Position numbers and translations under genes: made by a program. A stretch of 64,000 nucleotides of DNA from Merluccius polli. Its lineage: Eukaryota; Chordata; Actinopteri; Gadiformes; Merlucciidae. The notes below the pieces were generated by a model. It did not search any database and was not told the origin of the DNA. It saw only the letters and a list, made by a program, of their open reading frames with translations. Where the stretch lies: positions 206,501-270,500 of the forward strand of contig JAOPHQ010001146.1 in the NCBI GenBank assembly GCA_030340625.1, in the 5' to 3' direction. This document shows, piece by piece, positions 1 to 11,499 of the stretch; within the stretch, counting starts at the first letter, position 1, and each line of letters opens with the position of its first letter.

Positions 1-5
1 ATATA

Positions 6-1229
6 TACACTCACCGGCCACTTTATTAGGTACACCTTGCTAGTACCGGGTTGGACCCCCTTTTGCCTTCAGAACTGCCTTAATCCTTCGTGGCACAGAT
101 TCAACAAGGTACTGGAAACATTCCTCAGAGAGTTTGGTCCATATTGACATGATAGCATCACGCAGTTGCTGCAGATTTGTCGGCTGCACATCCATGATGC
201 GAATCTCCCGTTCCACCACATCCCAAAGGTGCTCTATTGGATTGAGATCTGGTGACTGTGGAGGCCATTTGAGTACAGTGAACTCATTTTCATGTTCATG
301 AAACCAGTCTGAGATGATTCGCGCTTTATGACATGGCGCGTTATCCTGCTGGAAGTAGCCATCAGAAGATGGGTACACTGTGGTCATAAAGGGATGGACA
401 TGGTCAGCAACAATACTCAGGTAGTCTGTGGCTTTGACACGATGCTCAATTGGTACTAATAAGCCCAAAGTGCGCCAGGAAAATATCCCCCACACCATTA
501 CACCACCACCACCAGCCTGAACCATTGATACAAGGCAGGATGGATCCATGCTTTCATGTTGTTGACGCCAAATTCTGACCCTACCATCCGAATGTCGCAG
601 CAGAAATCGAGACTCATCAGACCAGGCAACGTTTTTCCAATCTTCGATTGTCCAATTTTGGTGAGCCTGTGCGAATTGTAGCCTCAGTTTCCTGTTCTTA
701 GCTGACAGGAGTGGCACCCGGTGTGGCCTTCTGCTGCTGTAGCCCATCCGCCTCAAGGTTCGACGTGTTGTGCATTCAGAGATGCTCTTCTGCATACCTC
801 TGTTGTAACGAGTGGTTATTTGAGTTACAGTTGCCTTTCTATCAGCTCGAACCAGTCTGGCCATTCTCCTCTGACCTCTAGCATCAACAAGGCATTTGCG
901 CCCACAGAACTGCCGCTCACTGGATATTTTCTCTTTTTCGGACCATTCTCTGTAAACCCTAGAGATGGTTGTACGTGAAAATCCCAGTAGATCAGCAGTC
1001 TCTGAAATACTCAGACCAGCCCGTCTGGCACCAACAACCATGCCACGTTCAAAGTCACTTAAATCACCTTTCTTCCCCATTCTGATGCTCGGTTTGAACT
1101 GCAGCAGATCGTCCTGACCATGTCTACATGCCTAAATGCATTGAGTTGCTGCCATGTGATTGGCTGATTAGAAATTTGCGTTAACGAGCAGTTGGACAGG
1201 TGTACCTAATAAAGTGGCCGGTGAGTGTA
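6..1229 (-). mobile_element. Intact Tc1/mariner transposon, DD36E type
   Basis: A complete element with perfect 32-bp terminal inverted repeats at 6-37 and 1198-1229 (inner motif CCGGCCACTTTATTAGG), flanked by the TA target duplication at 4-5 and 1230-1231. It encloses one uninterrupted transposase gene on the minus strand. It sits in the rangap1 intron downstream of the last visible exon, in the same orientation as that gene. Identical repeats, an open gene and intact TA flanks point to a recent insertion. Confidence 0.93.
40..1080 (-). CDS. Tc1/mariner transposase, 346 aa, apparently intact
   Basis: Cut-and-paste DNA transposase that would bind the element ends and insert at TA. The N-terminal third is a paired-like helix-turn-helix DNA-binding region (LSISETADLLGFSRTTISR, about residues 23-41), followed by a basic second DNA-binding half. 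The catalytic domain has the three acidic residues in the expected motifs: AWSDESRF, YFQQDNAPCH and PDLNPIEHLWD. I count 36 residues between the second Asp and the Glu, so this is DD36E rather than the DD34E of classic Tc1 or Sleeping Beauty. DD36E matches the group named Incomer in the literature (from memory). The length is normal for the superfamily, with no stop or frameshift. The start codon is just inside the right inverted repeat. It may still be inactive through missense changes. Confidence 0.92.
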   Translation of the reverse strand: MGKKGDLSDFERGMVVGARRAGLSISETADLLGFSRTTISRVYREWSEKEKISSERQFCGRKCLVDARGQRRMARLVRADRKATVTQITTRYNRGMQKSISECTTRRTLRRMGYSSRRPHRVPLLSAKNRKLRLQFAQAHQNWTIEDWKNVAWSDESRFLLRHSDGRVRIWRQQHESMDPSCLVSMVQAGGGGVMVWGIFSWRTLGLLVPIEHRVKATDYLSIVADHVHPFMTTVYPSSDGYFQQDNAPCHKARIISDWFHEHENEFTVLKWPPQSPDLNPIEHLWDVVEREIRIMDVQPTNLQQLRDAIMSIWTKLSEECFQYLVESVPRRIKAVLKAKGGPTRY

Positions 1230-1231
1230 TA

Positions 1232-1569
1232 ATTATCAAGATATTAAATGACCACATCGCCCAGCCCCTGCTCAAGCAGGGACTACAAGGACAAAGAGAT
1301 GGTAGGAAACTCCAGGAGTCATTAAGCGAACAGCGCTATCGCAAACAGCCCTGCAGTGACTATATTGTCTATTGACTAAACAAATTGCTGAACTGCCGAC
1401 AGCAGTTCACCAGCCTATGCGAACACGTTAATTTGAATTTTTGTTGCAAGTATATCTCGGCCTTTAAAATCCACAAGTGATTGGTCTTTGGTAAAGGGCT
1501 AAAACCAGACACCATTGCTCACTGTGTGTAAAAAGGAGCTGTGTAAGAGTATGAGTTAGTTTAGATCAC
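1232..1569. other. rangap1 intron remnant, no gene seen
   Basis: Unique-looking intronic sequence between the Tc1/mariner insertion and the last visible rangap1 exon. I see no open frame, tRNA or repeat structure in it. Confidence 0.6.
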
Positions 1570-1929
1570 CTGCTCCTCAATAAGAAGGGCCCGCTTGGCC
1601 CCCAGTTTGAGCAGCTTGTCTGGAGAAGGGAAGCTAAGGAAGGAGGAGACGTCTGGGGGTCGAGGGGCTGAAGCAGGGGTGGATACCTGGGGATTACAAG
1701 AGCAAAGAATACATATTAATCATTATGAATTAAACAACGTGAACAATAATAATCCATAATTTCTCATGTCACGTGATAATGGACTTCTATGCCAACTGAT
1801 CCATCTGGTCCTATGATAAAATAATCTAAAAGTACATTTGCACATGGGATTTCTATTGTGTTTATTTATCTTCCCTTTTCTCCAGTACTTTCCTCCTCCT
1901 CACCATGATCTTACCTTTTCTTCAGTACT

Positions 1930-1960
<31 letters not shown>

Positions 1961-2009
1961 TGGTCTTCTTCGTCCTCCTCCACCCCTTCTTCTTCATCCG
2001 TCACCTCCC

Positions 2010-2040
<31 letters not shown>

Positions 2041-5000
2041 ATCATCTTCATCGTCGTCATCATCATCGTCGTCTTCTTCTGGCTCACCCTCGTCATCGCT
2101 GCAGCAAATAGAAAAAAACAAATACGTGTTTAGGTTTATTTCCAAGACAGACGGCTTTCCATCTGCTGATACTGTGTGCGACTATGTTTTATTAAAATCG
2201 TTAAGGAACTGTGTTATGTACATTCTCTTATCAAAGGCCCAAATCAAATAAACTCATATTTTTTAGCTTTAAGTAAGCCGACAAAGATCCTGCTGAAGCT
2301 AGTTAACAAAAGGAAAACAAGAAAGACGTTGTGTTGGCTTGTTGTAGTGTGTGCACACCCTAAACGTGAACACAGTTGTTTGTGTCACAAGTCACAACAG
2401 ACAGATTGCTTACACATTCATATCCTGACATGCTGGCATTGTGTATCCGTCTACTAATGAGCCTGCACAACAGTGCAGACCAGCTGACATACAATGCGTC
2501 AGATGACAGGATCCTGACAAACGTGTTTAGCAGCAATATTCACTGTTCGTCCTTTATCTAACATGTCCTCTCTCGTAAAAGGAGCGGTTCCTCAAGCAGC
2601 AGTGACTGGTTCACAGCCTGTCTCACCTGAGGGAGCCCAGCAGGTCTCCTATTTTCATACTATCCATGGCTTCCTTCAGGGCCTCGCAGCCTTCATCTCC
2701 CAGACTGTTACCTAGACACACAAAGAAGGAGATCAAGTGACAGCGAAGTCATGAATTAGTAGATAAACGACAAGCATTGTTCTTATTTTATTACAGTCAT
2801 CTTGTTAATCATCAGAATTTAAATGATAAAGAAAAAGTGTGTGTGTGCCTTAGGAGTGACCCCGAATAGTCGACCATTCGACGATTCGATCGAAGGAGCC
2901 TGATTCAACTGCCAATCTCATAGTCAAATCGTCGGCAAAACACAGGATCATTCCATTCGGGCTATAGGCGGTGCTGAATGTCTGATTTTACATATAGTTT
3001 ATTTCTCCCAATAAATCATGATATATAGCCTATTTTTGTATAAATATCAAGTGCAAAACACCCTGCCACCGCAGCGCGTCTATGACACAAGTGCCGCCCC
3101 GCCACAAGTGACGCGCTGCGGCGCGTCAACAGGAATATAGTCGTCTCCGGAGCAGAAGAAAAACAAAAGAAAAGAGCGCCTTTTCGGCGGCACTTGACGC
3201 GCGGCGACGCTGTGAAATAGGACAGTGGCGTGAAGCGTAGCGGGGCGGCGCGTCGCTGCCGGTGTGAGGGTGTACATAGAAAATAATAGGGGCGGCTGTT
3301 TTGACACGCGCCGTTCGGTGGCGGTCTGTTTTAGACACCGCCAATGTCGCAAATGAGAATATGGATCAATGAGCAAAAAACACCCCTAGTGTGCCTACCG
3401 TTGAGGTCCAGCTTCTCCAGATGGGTCTTGCTCTTTACTGCATGTGCCACCGCTAGAGCGGCCTCCTCTGTGATCTCCCCAAACGACAGATTCAACTCCT
3501 GGTCAAAAGTGAAGCAAATCAAAAGATCCAAATCTTAAATGGTGATACTCAGCTCGGCATGAATTTTCACCATGCCAATCGGCGTCTTAACTAAAACTGA
3601 AACTAAACTTAAAAATAGAAATTGAGGATAATTATCAGGCTTATATGTACAGTATTGTGTTTGTAGCACCCGATGTGCTGCGGTGAGTAAATTTTACCTT
3701 GAGGATAGGAAGTCCTTCTGATACAGTTTCTGCGATGGCGATGGCTCCTTCGGAACGCACCAGACAGTCGCCGAAGTTGATCACCTGGACGCTACGTAAA
3801 TGTTTCAGGGCCTGTGAGGTGACGCATTGTAATTTAGTTATAATAACAATGTGTAAGATTTACTAATATATTTATTTATTTAGTAGTAAGTAAGTCAAAT
3901 AATCTAGATATATCTGAAGTACATGCTGATACAAATAGCAACAATCACATAAATTACATTTCCCCCTATACCTGATATAAGTTTTACTTCCGGCCCGGAG
4001 TCAAATCTTTTGTTTACTTTACTTGTGGTTAGTCCAGGGTGTGTGCTTGCCCCGTGTATAAAATGGTGGACACTACCACATGGCACTAGTTGTGCTCTTG
4101 CTTTGGCGTAGTTAACTACATGCCCAGCTCTTTCAGCTGCAAAAATACCTTATTGCATGTATAAGAAAGCATACAACAAAAAGAGGGGTAAAACCAGGAT
4201 TGATATTGGCGAATTTGAGAGGTGGATTTTTGACACGACTCTAGCATGTTGGTTTTAACTGCTGGTTGTTATTGAGTGAGTGCTGGCCATGCAGCAAGTG
4301 GGAGGGGCCACATTAGGACAAAAAGTGGTCGCAAGGGCAATTGCACGTTTTTTAAAATTCTGCTAATAAATGCTAGCAACTGATAGAGGCGCAAATCTTA
4401 CACATTGTCACTTTGAAGGGCCTCTATATTACATCTGGGTGGACACTCGCACTTGTGATGTCACTAGAGGGTAGTCACATGACTATTTTGAAACAACTTG
4501 CAATGGCTAATCACACTCACACCTGGTACCAAAATAGGTGCCCTTTAAAACGTTACCGTAACGATATATACGCAAACAGTTCTACCCGTCTCTCATGCTG
4601 ATAAATGGTGTGGGGAAAACCACCCAACTCATTGTTTTCTTGATACATTTTTGTCTGATAACCGAGACTACTTTGATCTCATCATCGGTGCATAATATCT
4701 CCACCACCTTGCAGTTACCTGGGCCATGGCGATAGCTCCCTTCTTGGTGAAAGTGTTGTCGTTGAGGTTGAGGACACGGAGGCCTGCGTTGTGCTGCACG
4801 GCCGTGGCCAGCGCCGTCACTCCCGGGTGGTTGATGCCGTTCTGGGGCATGTGGACCTCCTCCAGGCTGCCCATCAGCTGACAACAGCAAACACAGCGTG
4901 GGTCAAGAGGCGGCATATCCAAACTACAGTGTAGGTAACGTACAAGCAAAGAATACCTCACCATATACTTTATAGGGATTCATGAGAACAGGTTCAATAA

Positions 5001-8000
5001 AATAATCTGCCAGTAGATTAGGACTGCACGATATGGTAAAAAAAAAAATCATATTGCGATTGCGATATGATTCACCATTAGTGGGAATGATCTTTATTGC
5101 TTCACAATTTTCATTTTCACTGAAATAACTATTTAAACTCATGATGTGACCTTTGTTGGGGTCTGTACCAAACAAACCAAAAAAATGCACAGGCCAGGGC
5201 ATCTCTGCAGCACTTAATTTATAATGGTGTTATAAATTTACATTTACACATTTTACCCATATCAAAAAATGGCAGCTCCTGCGATTTGGATATTGCCCTT
5301 GGCCATATTGCGATTTTGATATTATTTTGATGAACTGTTCAGCACTCCCTACAGTAGATATTATAATACTATAAAGAACCGTTATTAGCATCAACACATA
5401 AGTAGTCATAAGGTAAAGTATTCGTTATTAAGCTATGTAAAACTACTGGATTTGTGGAATGTACGTAAAAATTGGAAAGTAGGGTTGATGACAAGATGAG
5501 GGGTGGGACTCATTGGTCAACATGTTGAGCAGCATTGGATGCTAGGTGGGCGCAGAACACAGACAAGTCATCGAGTTGACTCCTGAGCCACCAGGTCAAT
5601 CAGATATTCGACGATTCGTGGTTTAAAAAAAAAAAAAAAAAATGTGTTTCCAGCTTTACATGCCATTACGATAAATGGCTTATGGAAGCACGTTGAAGTG
5701 GCGGCCGCGATAAAGCCATAGGCTAAATGCAACCATAACATTAGAAGAGAACCAATGTTTAAAATAACTGATGGATATTAAACAAATATTCACGCTCCTT
5801 AATAAAGCCGGAAGCAAAAGACACAATCAGTGGTCCAAGTCACTGTGGGTCTGTTGGAACCTGACTGGGGATCACCTCTCTATTTCCCCCTGCTTTCACA
5901 CCATTGCTTCGGCTTTTCAGTTTTAATCTAACACCAGTAGACACACCGCGGACTGTCCCATTAGTTCCTTGCTTAAGATGGCTTTGTTACAGAGCGGGAA
6001 TATCCAACATCTTTCTAACTTTTAACTTGCGATGAATCAATCAACAGCTCTTGAATAACAAAGTTGTGTTGCATACAATCATGCCAATCATCTGCATTCA
6101 AAACAAGACTGAGTTAAGTTAACAGCTCGTCCAAATCTTTTTACAATGGTCGAGATTAGGGTTGGGCGATGTCCCTTAAATTAGCAGTTGACGATGTTTA
6201 CAGTAAAACATTGTGATGGACGATGATATCGTCAAGCACACGCACGAAGCGGGCCACCTATTAACGGCATGGACCAAGCAGTTCTGGACCAGGAAGGAGA
6301 CATGAACACTTTTAATAATCGTACTTAACCATATAACTACACACAACTTTATGTAAAAGCAAGCAAATGGTTTGTTGGTATTTTGGTGTCCGGTGCGTGT
6401 GGATGTGTGGCTCCTCCGCGGGAGCGGTTCATGTTATTAGCAGTGTCCCGGGAGGGTTCACCTTTATGGCGTAGTTACTAGGGATGTGCGACTATCGTCT
6501 TAAAAAATACAAAAGTGTTTTTTAAATTTAGAAAGCTATTAGATATTCAACCGATATTCACGCTCCGAATTACAGCGATCAGACACGGGGAACTAAAGCC
6601 GCGATCACCGGTATGAGTCCCGTGTGTCTAGTGGTGTTTACCTGCCTAGGTGTATTGGTCAGTATTTCTGCAGCGATGAGATCAGGGCTTGTTGCGACCA
6701 CGGATGTATTCGGTTTGCGATGCTCATGCCTTGTTATTTTTATGTTTTACTTTTTGCTCGACTAATGAAAACGTATTCGACTAAGCCTCCGTCGATCGAC
6801 TAAGCCGACTATTAGGGGGCAGCCCTAGTTAATTTACAGCACTTCATATGGACCATTAGTTATATTTTCAATTTATTTACAGAGCAATCCCTGCAAAGTG
6901 TTTAGGTAATAACTATGGAAGAGACAATAGGATTAGTGTGTCGGACGAGGGGGGCGTGGCATCACAATGGTGGCTCTCCATCGTGATGGCTGACTGACAT
7001 CACGATGGAGAGCCACCATTGTGATGCCACGCCCCCCTCGATGATGACATTGCCCATCGGCACAACCCTAGTCGAGATTATTTCGCCGCGGCACTTGCCT
7101 GTCAAGGTTTTTTTATATGTTGGTCTGTCATTAGACCTAACATGAAATATATCTCCTCTTGAAGTATTAGTTCTCTTGTAATAATTATGTTCTCTTTTCC
7201 ATGATTACTGTCATGACATTCCTATATGTTAAGCCTCTATGTCATGTTTAATTAGGTTATTATAATGAACATGAAAAAAACAACAACCTGCGATTGTTCG
7301 AGAATTCGAATCGACTTGGGGCTCTCTGGACGACGATTCGACTTTTAGGGTACAGCTCTAGTTCAATCCCCTGTAACTTTGTACCTGGAAGGCCTGGGCT
7401 AGTGCCCTGGCCCCGTCGTTCTCCAGACGGTTCCTGCCTGCAATGAACACCTTCAGTCTGAGGGGGGCGCCCAGGGCACTAGACTTCTTATGGCACTCTA
7501 TCAAAGCTGCAGCCAAAATCTGAAAAAAAAACATTTTAACCTTTAAATAACAATAAGAATTTTTGATGATAACAATAACATTGTGATTTTTTTTCGACGT
7601 CCCCAAAGAACCACGGTGGATGGTCATTAGGGCGACTGACCTTGCCCCCTCCAATGCCCATTCCACAGTTGTTGAGTTTGAGCTCCTGCAGCGTGTGGCA
7701 GGAGGTGCTCTTGAGCAGCCTCTCGATGGCCTTCACCCCATCGGGGCCAAAGGCATTGTCGCTGAGGTCCAGGATGCTCAGTCTGGCCCCGGCCGCCATC
7801 ACAGCATCGCCCAGACAGTTCTAGGATCCACCGGCAGGGAGGGAAGACACTTTATACTATACTGCATGAACAAATACTTCTGTATCAAACAATGATTAGG
7901 AGTGATGTCCACAGTACACAATAAAATGGTTTGGGGATTTCTCTTGGTGATGTAGGATTTTAAGGGAATTAAATAATCAAATGAACCAGAGCACTGATTT

Positions 8001-9586
8001 AGGCCACATTTATTTGCAAACACCCTGTACACGAAAAAGATTTCTGAAAAGGATAATTCCAATAGTGTAGTGTAGGAGATTACATTTTTTTTATAAAGGG
8101 GCCAGAAATGTTAAACTAGAAAAAGATCTACCAAAAAAGTAATTGCAAGTATGTGTAATGTATCATAACAAGACTGCTATTTAACATGAAAGTTGGCTGC
8201 TCCTAATGGCCTGTATTGAGTGTGACAGAAGCAGGATATTACCAGAGCAAGAGGGATCTCTGAGCGTAGCCGGCCTGTGAACATATCACTCCAGTAGCAA
8301 CACTGAGGAGGGTAGATTACAGTAAAACAATGATAAGTAGCGTTAATAACATTGTAGCCAAAGTAGGGCTGAGCGTTGTCTTTTCCTGGTTTTAAAGGCT
8401 GCAATACAGTAAAGTGAAAAAAAAATAAGAAAGTACTTTTCATTTGTCATGTATTCAATTCACACAGGAGTAAACAAGAATAGGCCTCATCATGTTATTT
8501 TATATAGACTATTTATTTATTGAATTACCAGAAAACATGCTATATTGTGATCGAGATTTTAATGACCTATAACGGGATAGAGGATTTTGGCCATATCGTC
8601 AAGCCCTAGGCCAAAGGTATTTGGTGAGGCTCCATTCAACATTATTACAATGGTTTTATATTGAGCCTCACATCATTTTGTTAAACACTTCAATTAAGAA
8701 TGTTGCTATGATGTGGACTCCAAAACAAAATGTTAACAAACAAGACTTGTTAAAAACCGGCAACATTTCACAGCATTAGTCTCAAGACCCTTGAAGTCAG
8801 GATCAGGCATCAAGCAACTGTCTAGTTTCAGGTGTTGAATAATGATTAAATCAACAAAGAGAAATGGGAGAAAATGGGGAAACGTTAGATAAACCTGCGC
8901 AACCAGTCCTAACCTTAAACTGGCTCTTGGTCTCGAGCGCCTTGGCAATGGCCTGCGCAGCCTCCACACCGATGGTGTTTCCCTCAAGCCGCAGAGCCTG
9001 TAGGCCCTGGAAACCCTCGATCTCCTTCACTATCTCCTCCACTGGAGAGAGGGAGGGGAGAGACAGAGAGCAGCAAAAGCAGGCACACATTAGTCAAGTT
9101 AGGGATAGTGACAGGTTCAAATAATAATCACACACAGGTGAATGTTGAGCATAACATAACAGTTAATTATCATTTAAGTATAACATAATATATAAAATAT
9201 AATGGCTGACTGCTAAAAATCAATGTAAACATCGCTCTACAAGAAGAACAGAAATTGCCAACTAAAGTAGTAACGAACTAAAGTAATAACTAAGTACTAA
9301 CTTTTATTTAATTTAATATTTTATTCATCATTAGTAGTTTCCATTAACCTGGGCTGCACCCATCCTGATTTTAATGCTGTTCATTAATATTTGGCCATTT
9401 AATTAATGGTGACCATTCCATAACTATACCCTTTTTATGGGTAATAAAATATTTGTCCTACATGTGATACTCACCAGACTGTGCATTGTCCAGCTTTCGT
9501 CCTTGGCCCTTGTAGCTCAGCTCCCCCTCCTCTACTCCAGTCTTGGCCAGGGAGTCAGCCAACTGTGCAACAATATCTGTCGCCAT
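1570..9586 (-). CDS. rangap1: Ran GTPase-activating protein 1 (3' end outside the window)
   Basis: RanGAP1 stimulates GTP hydrolysis by Ran on the cytoplasmic side of nuclear pores. Coding exons in reading order: 9586-9475, 9041-8914, 8302-8243, 7820-7641, 7519-7385, 4877-4719, 3811-3698, 3498-3399, 2711-2627, 2098-1915, 1686-1570. They total 1374 nt (458 residues) and every junction keeps phase. The start is the ATG at 9586 (MATDIVAQLADSLAK). Residues about 40-355 are the leucine-rich-repeat GAP domain, including DMFTGRLRSEIP, ILDLSDNAFGPDG, KLNNCGMGIGGGK and VHMPQNGINHPG. Residues 358-419 are the highly acidic linker. The last visible exon (DVSSFLSFPSPDKLLKLG) opens the C-terminal domain. 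About 130 residues, including the SUMO-acceptor region, should lie left of position 1. The first exon is non-coding and its position is uncertain. Confidence 0.95.
1915..2098 (-). CDS. rangap1: rangap1 acidic-linker exon
   Basis: This exon encodes the negatively charged linker between the LRR domain and the C-terminal domain. It is 62 codons, almost all Glu or Asp, ending TEEK before the donor. The DNA is a degenerate GAG/GAT (plus-strand CTC/ATC) array, so length polymorphism is expected. Acceptor CTGCAG and donor GTAAG are clear, and phase matches both neighbours. Human RanGAP1 has a similar acidic stretch in the same place. Confidence 0.9.
2853..3345. mobile_element. Decayed hAT-like fragment with a GC-rich core
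   Basis: Starts with an AGTCGACCATTCGACGATTC-type end seen in fish hAT relatives and passes into a strongly GC-rich stretch (3062-3340) with repeated GCGCGTC and CGCCGC words. Related ends occur at about 5585-5625 and 7290-7365 in the same gene. No clear target duplication could be placed. Short frames here are not genes. Confidence 0.45.
5019..5351. mobile_element. hAT-type MITE, 333 bp
   Basis: Non-autonomous element bounded by an 8-bp target duplication CAGTAGAT at 5011-5018 and 5352-5359. Left end TAGGACTGCACGATATGG, right end approximately complementary. There is no coding capacity. A diverged relative is at about 58940-59293 in aco2; both share the internal words ATGATGTGAC and GGTGTTATAAATTTACATTT. 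Confidence 0.8.
6157..7070. mobile_element. Non-autonomous hAT element, 914 bp, with internal hairpin
   Basis: Ends TAGGGTTG and CAACCCTA, flanked by a perfect 8-bp duplication GTCGAGAT at 6149-6156 and 7071-7078, which is diagnostic of hAT-type insertion. It contains a possible nested hAT fragment (about 6479-6829, ending GGGGGCAGCCCTA) and a perfect inverted repeat near its right end. No transposase frame is present. It lies in the rangap1 intron between coordinates 4877 and 7385. Confidence 0.85.
6946..7040. repeat. Perfect 42-bp inverted repeat (hairpin)
   Basis: Arms 6946-6987 and 6999-7040 are exact reverse complements over 42 bases, separated by an 11-base spacer GGCTGACTGAC. RNA from either strand would fold into a long perfect stem. 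Confidence 0.95.
8364..8608. mobile_element. hAT-type MITE, 245 bp
   Basis: Ends TAGGGCTGAGCG and CGTCAAGCCCTA, with near-identical 8-bp flanks AGCCAAAG (8356-8363) and GGCCAAAG (8609-8616). It inserted just upstream, in gene orientation, of the 60-bp rangap1 exon 8302-8243. It has no coding capacity. Confidence 0.72.
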
Positions 9587-11490
9587 CTGGGCACCTGACA
9601 ATTCAAACGTGTATTCTTTTAAATGGGTTTCATGAAAGCTATGTTTCAATTCTTCTTCTTCTTCTTCTTCTTCTTCTTCTTCTTCTTCTTCTTCTTCTTC
9701 AGTGAATAGGATATAACTTCAACGGATTAAGCATAGGGGGAAGAGGTGATGTAGTTGCAAGGACATTTTAATCGGAAAAGTTGTGGGTTCAATCCCCACC
9801 GTCCACAGCCCACCTGTCAGCATTTCTAACGCCTATCTGCTGGCTGTTCACCAAGTAGGCAAACATGTATCGGTTGGACAAAACTGTCTTCTAAATAACA
9901 CAATTGTCAATTATAGGCTTACTGTCTAAATCAGCCATTATGAAACTTATGTTAACTTAATTACATGGCTAAATTGTAGAAGTGTTTATTTTTTTTTATA
10001 GGAAATCAGGTTGTTAGAGGAGCAGTTATGTCTAAAGAACTGAATGAAATACAGAAAGCAAAACACTACATAGCAAGTACATTACAGCACTATATGCAAT
10101 GTAAACATGGAAATGCATACAAACAACTGTACATATATTGGTTGTACGATGATGAACCCAACACAAAGTAAACGGTGATCATTTAGATCAACAGCACCCT
10201 ATGTGGACGCACGTGTGCCCCACAGAAAGCCTTTAGCAACTCAACAAAACACATGGAAGAGCTGACACTGCTGTTTACACATAGCCCTGACACCGGCTAA
10301 CGTTAGCTAAGCTATCATGCTATCACGTCAGAAGCTCATTAGGTCAAGCGTAACACAAGTCTAAACAATAACATAGAGGCATATCCAACACCATTGCAGT
10401 GTGAGGTGAGTGTCGCTTTAGTGATATTATATGCTATTTTGCTAGTAATGTGATGGTGAGTGTGACGTGAGAGCAGCTAGCTAGCTAGCTAACCCAGGTC
10501 TCTGAATGGTGGGGCAAGTGCATCCACGCTCGCATGGCCCTTCCAGTTGTTTCTATTCATTTCCAACGGCGACACAATCGCCAAATGGGGGCCGGGTCTC
10601 TTGGTTACCTTCCTATCCGAGCCTATCCCGAAAGTAAACTGACTCTAACGTATCGATTCAAACTCACCGAAAGCAAAAGTGTTATCGATACTTCAGCGAC
10701 GTTGCGCCAGCAGATCTATTTTTCGAGTGTCGCACTCCCGCTCGCTCTCCCCTAACGCTCGAAGCCACGCCCACCTCGCGCTCTGCATCGTGGGAGTTTC
10801 AACACGCATTGATTTTTTTTTTTTTTTTTTTTCTGACAGTGACTGAAATGCCCGAACAATATGTGTTTTTTTCAAATCACACTTTTTCACCCGATGTGCT
10901 CGCCATAAGTTGAATCTCCTAATAAATAAATAAAACACAAAAAAAGTCGCTCCAGGACCCCGCGGAAAAAGGGGGCGGGAGAGGAGGAGGAGGAGGTGGA
11001 GGAGGAAGGCGCTTGACAGCAGGGCTGGAAATCGAAACTCAATCTTTAAAATCAAGAAAAGACACATAAAACACAATGTGGCTGACTCGGAAATGATACC
11101 TAGGCCTCGGTGTTACTACTACTTGAACTCAACCTCTGTCCCAAACGACACGTCTGCTGTCGTCCAAGCGGAGATCTGCGGGTAAAAGTCCGCCTCAACT
11201 TGTGGACGTGAAGCGCGGAAGAAGAAACAGAAAAAGGAGAAGAGGAGGAAGGAGAAGAGGAACAGGCGACATGTGTGTATTGTTCTGCTCAAGTGTGAAG
11301 TGAAGCGGTATTTCTTCAGGGTTATGATATGGTTATGATCATCATAACATGTAGTGACTCTGGTGGATGGGGGGGGGCTGTGTGTACATCAGAGGGACGA
11401 CAGATTAAATATGGAGAAAAAGTTATGTCTGTCTCTCTCTGTCTCTCTCCATCAAAGTGCATTTCTGCAGTGATCTCTCTCGTCCCTCAG
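9587..11490. promoter_or_regulatory. rangap1 first intron and head-to-head rangap1/zc3h7b promoter interval
   Basis: The two genes diverge from here. 9750-9830 has a tRNA-like B-box word (GGGTTCAATCCCC), probably a SINE relic. 10500-11300 is CpG-richer than its surroundings and holds repeated CACGCCC/GGGCGG words, as expected of a shared housekeeping promoter. A possible rangap1 non-coding exon would end at a minus-strand donor GAAG/GTAACC near 10609. zc3h7b must also have an upstream non-coding exon, because its start codon lies 9 bases after an acceptor (CCTCAG, ending 11490). I could not fix either transcription start. Confidence 0.5.
9654..9700. repeat. (TTC)n microsatellite
   Basis: About 15 TTC units just upstream (gene sense) of the rangap1 start-codon exon, in its first intron. 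Confidence 0.9.
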
Positions 11491-11499
11491 TGTGCAAAG

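Noticed and set aside
721..978. Plus-strand frame inside the Tc1/mariner element
   Set aside because: Antisense shadow of the transposase.
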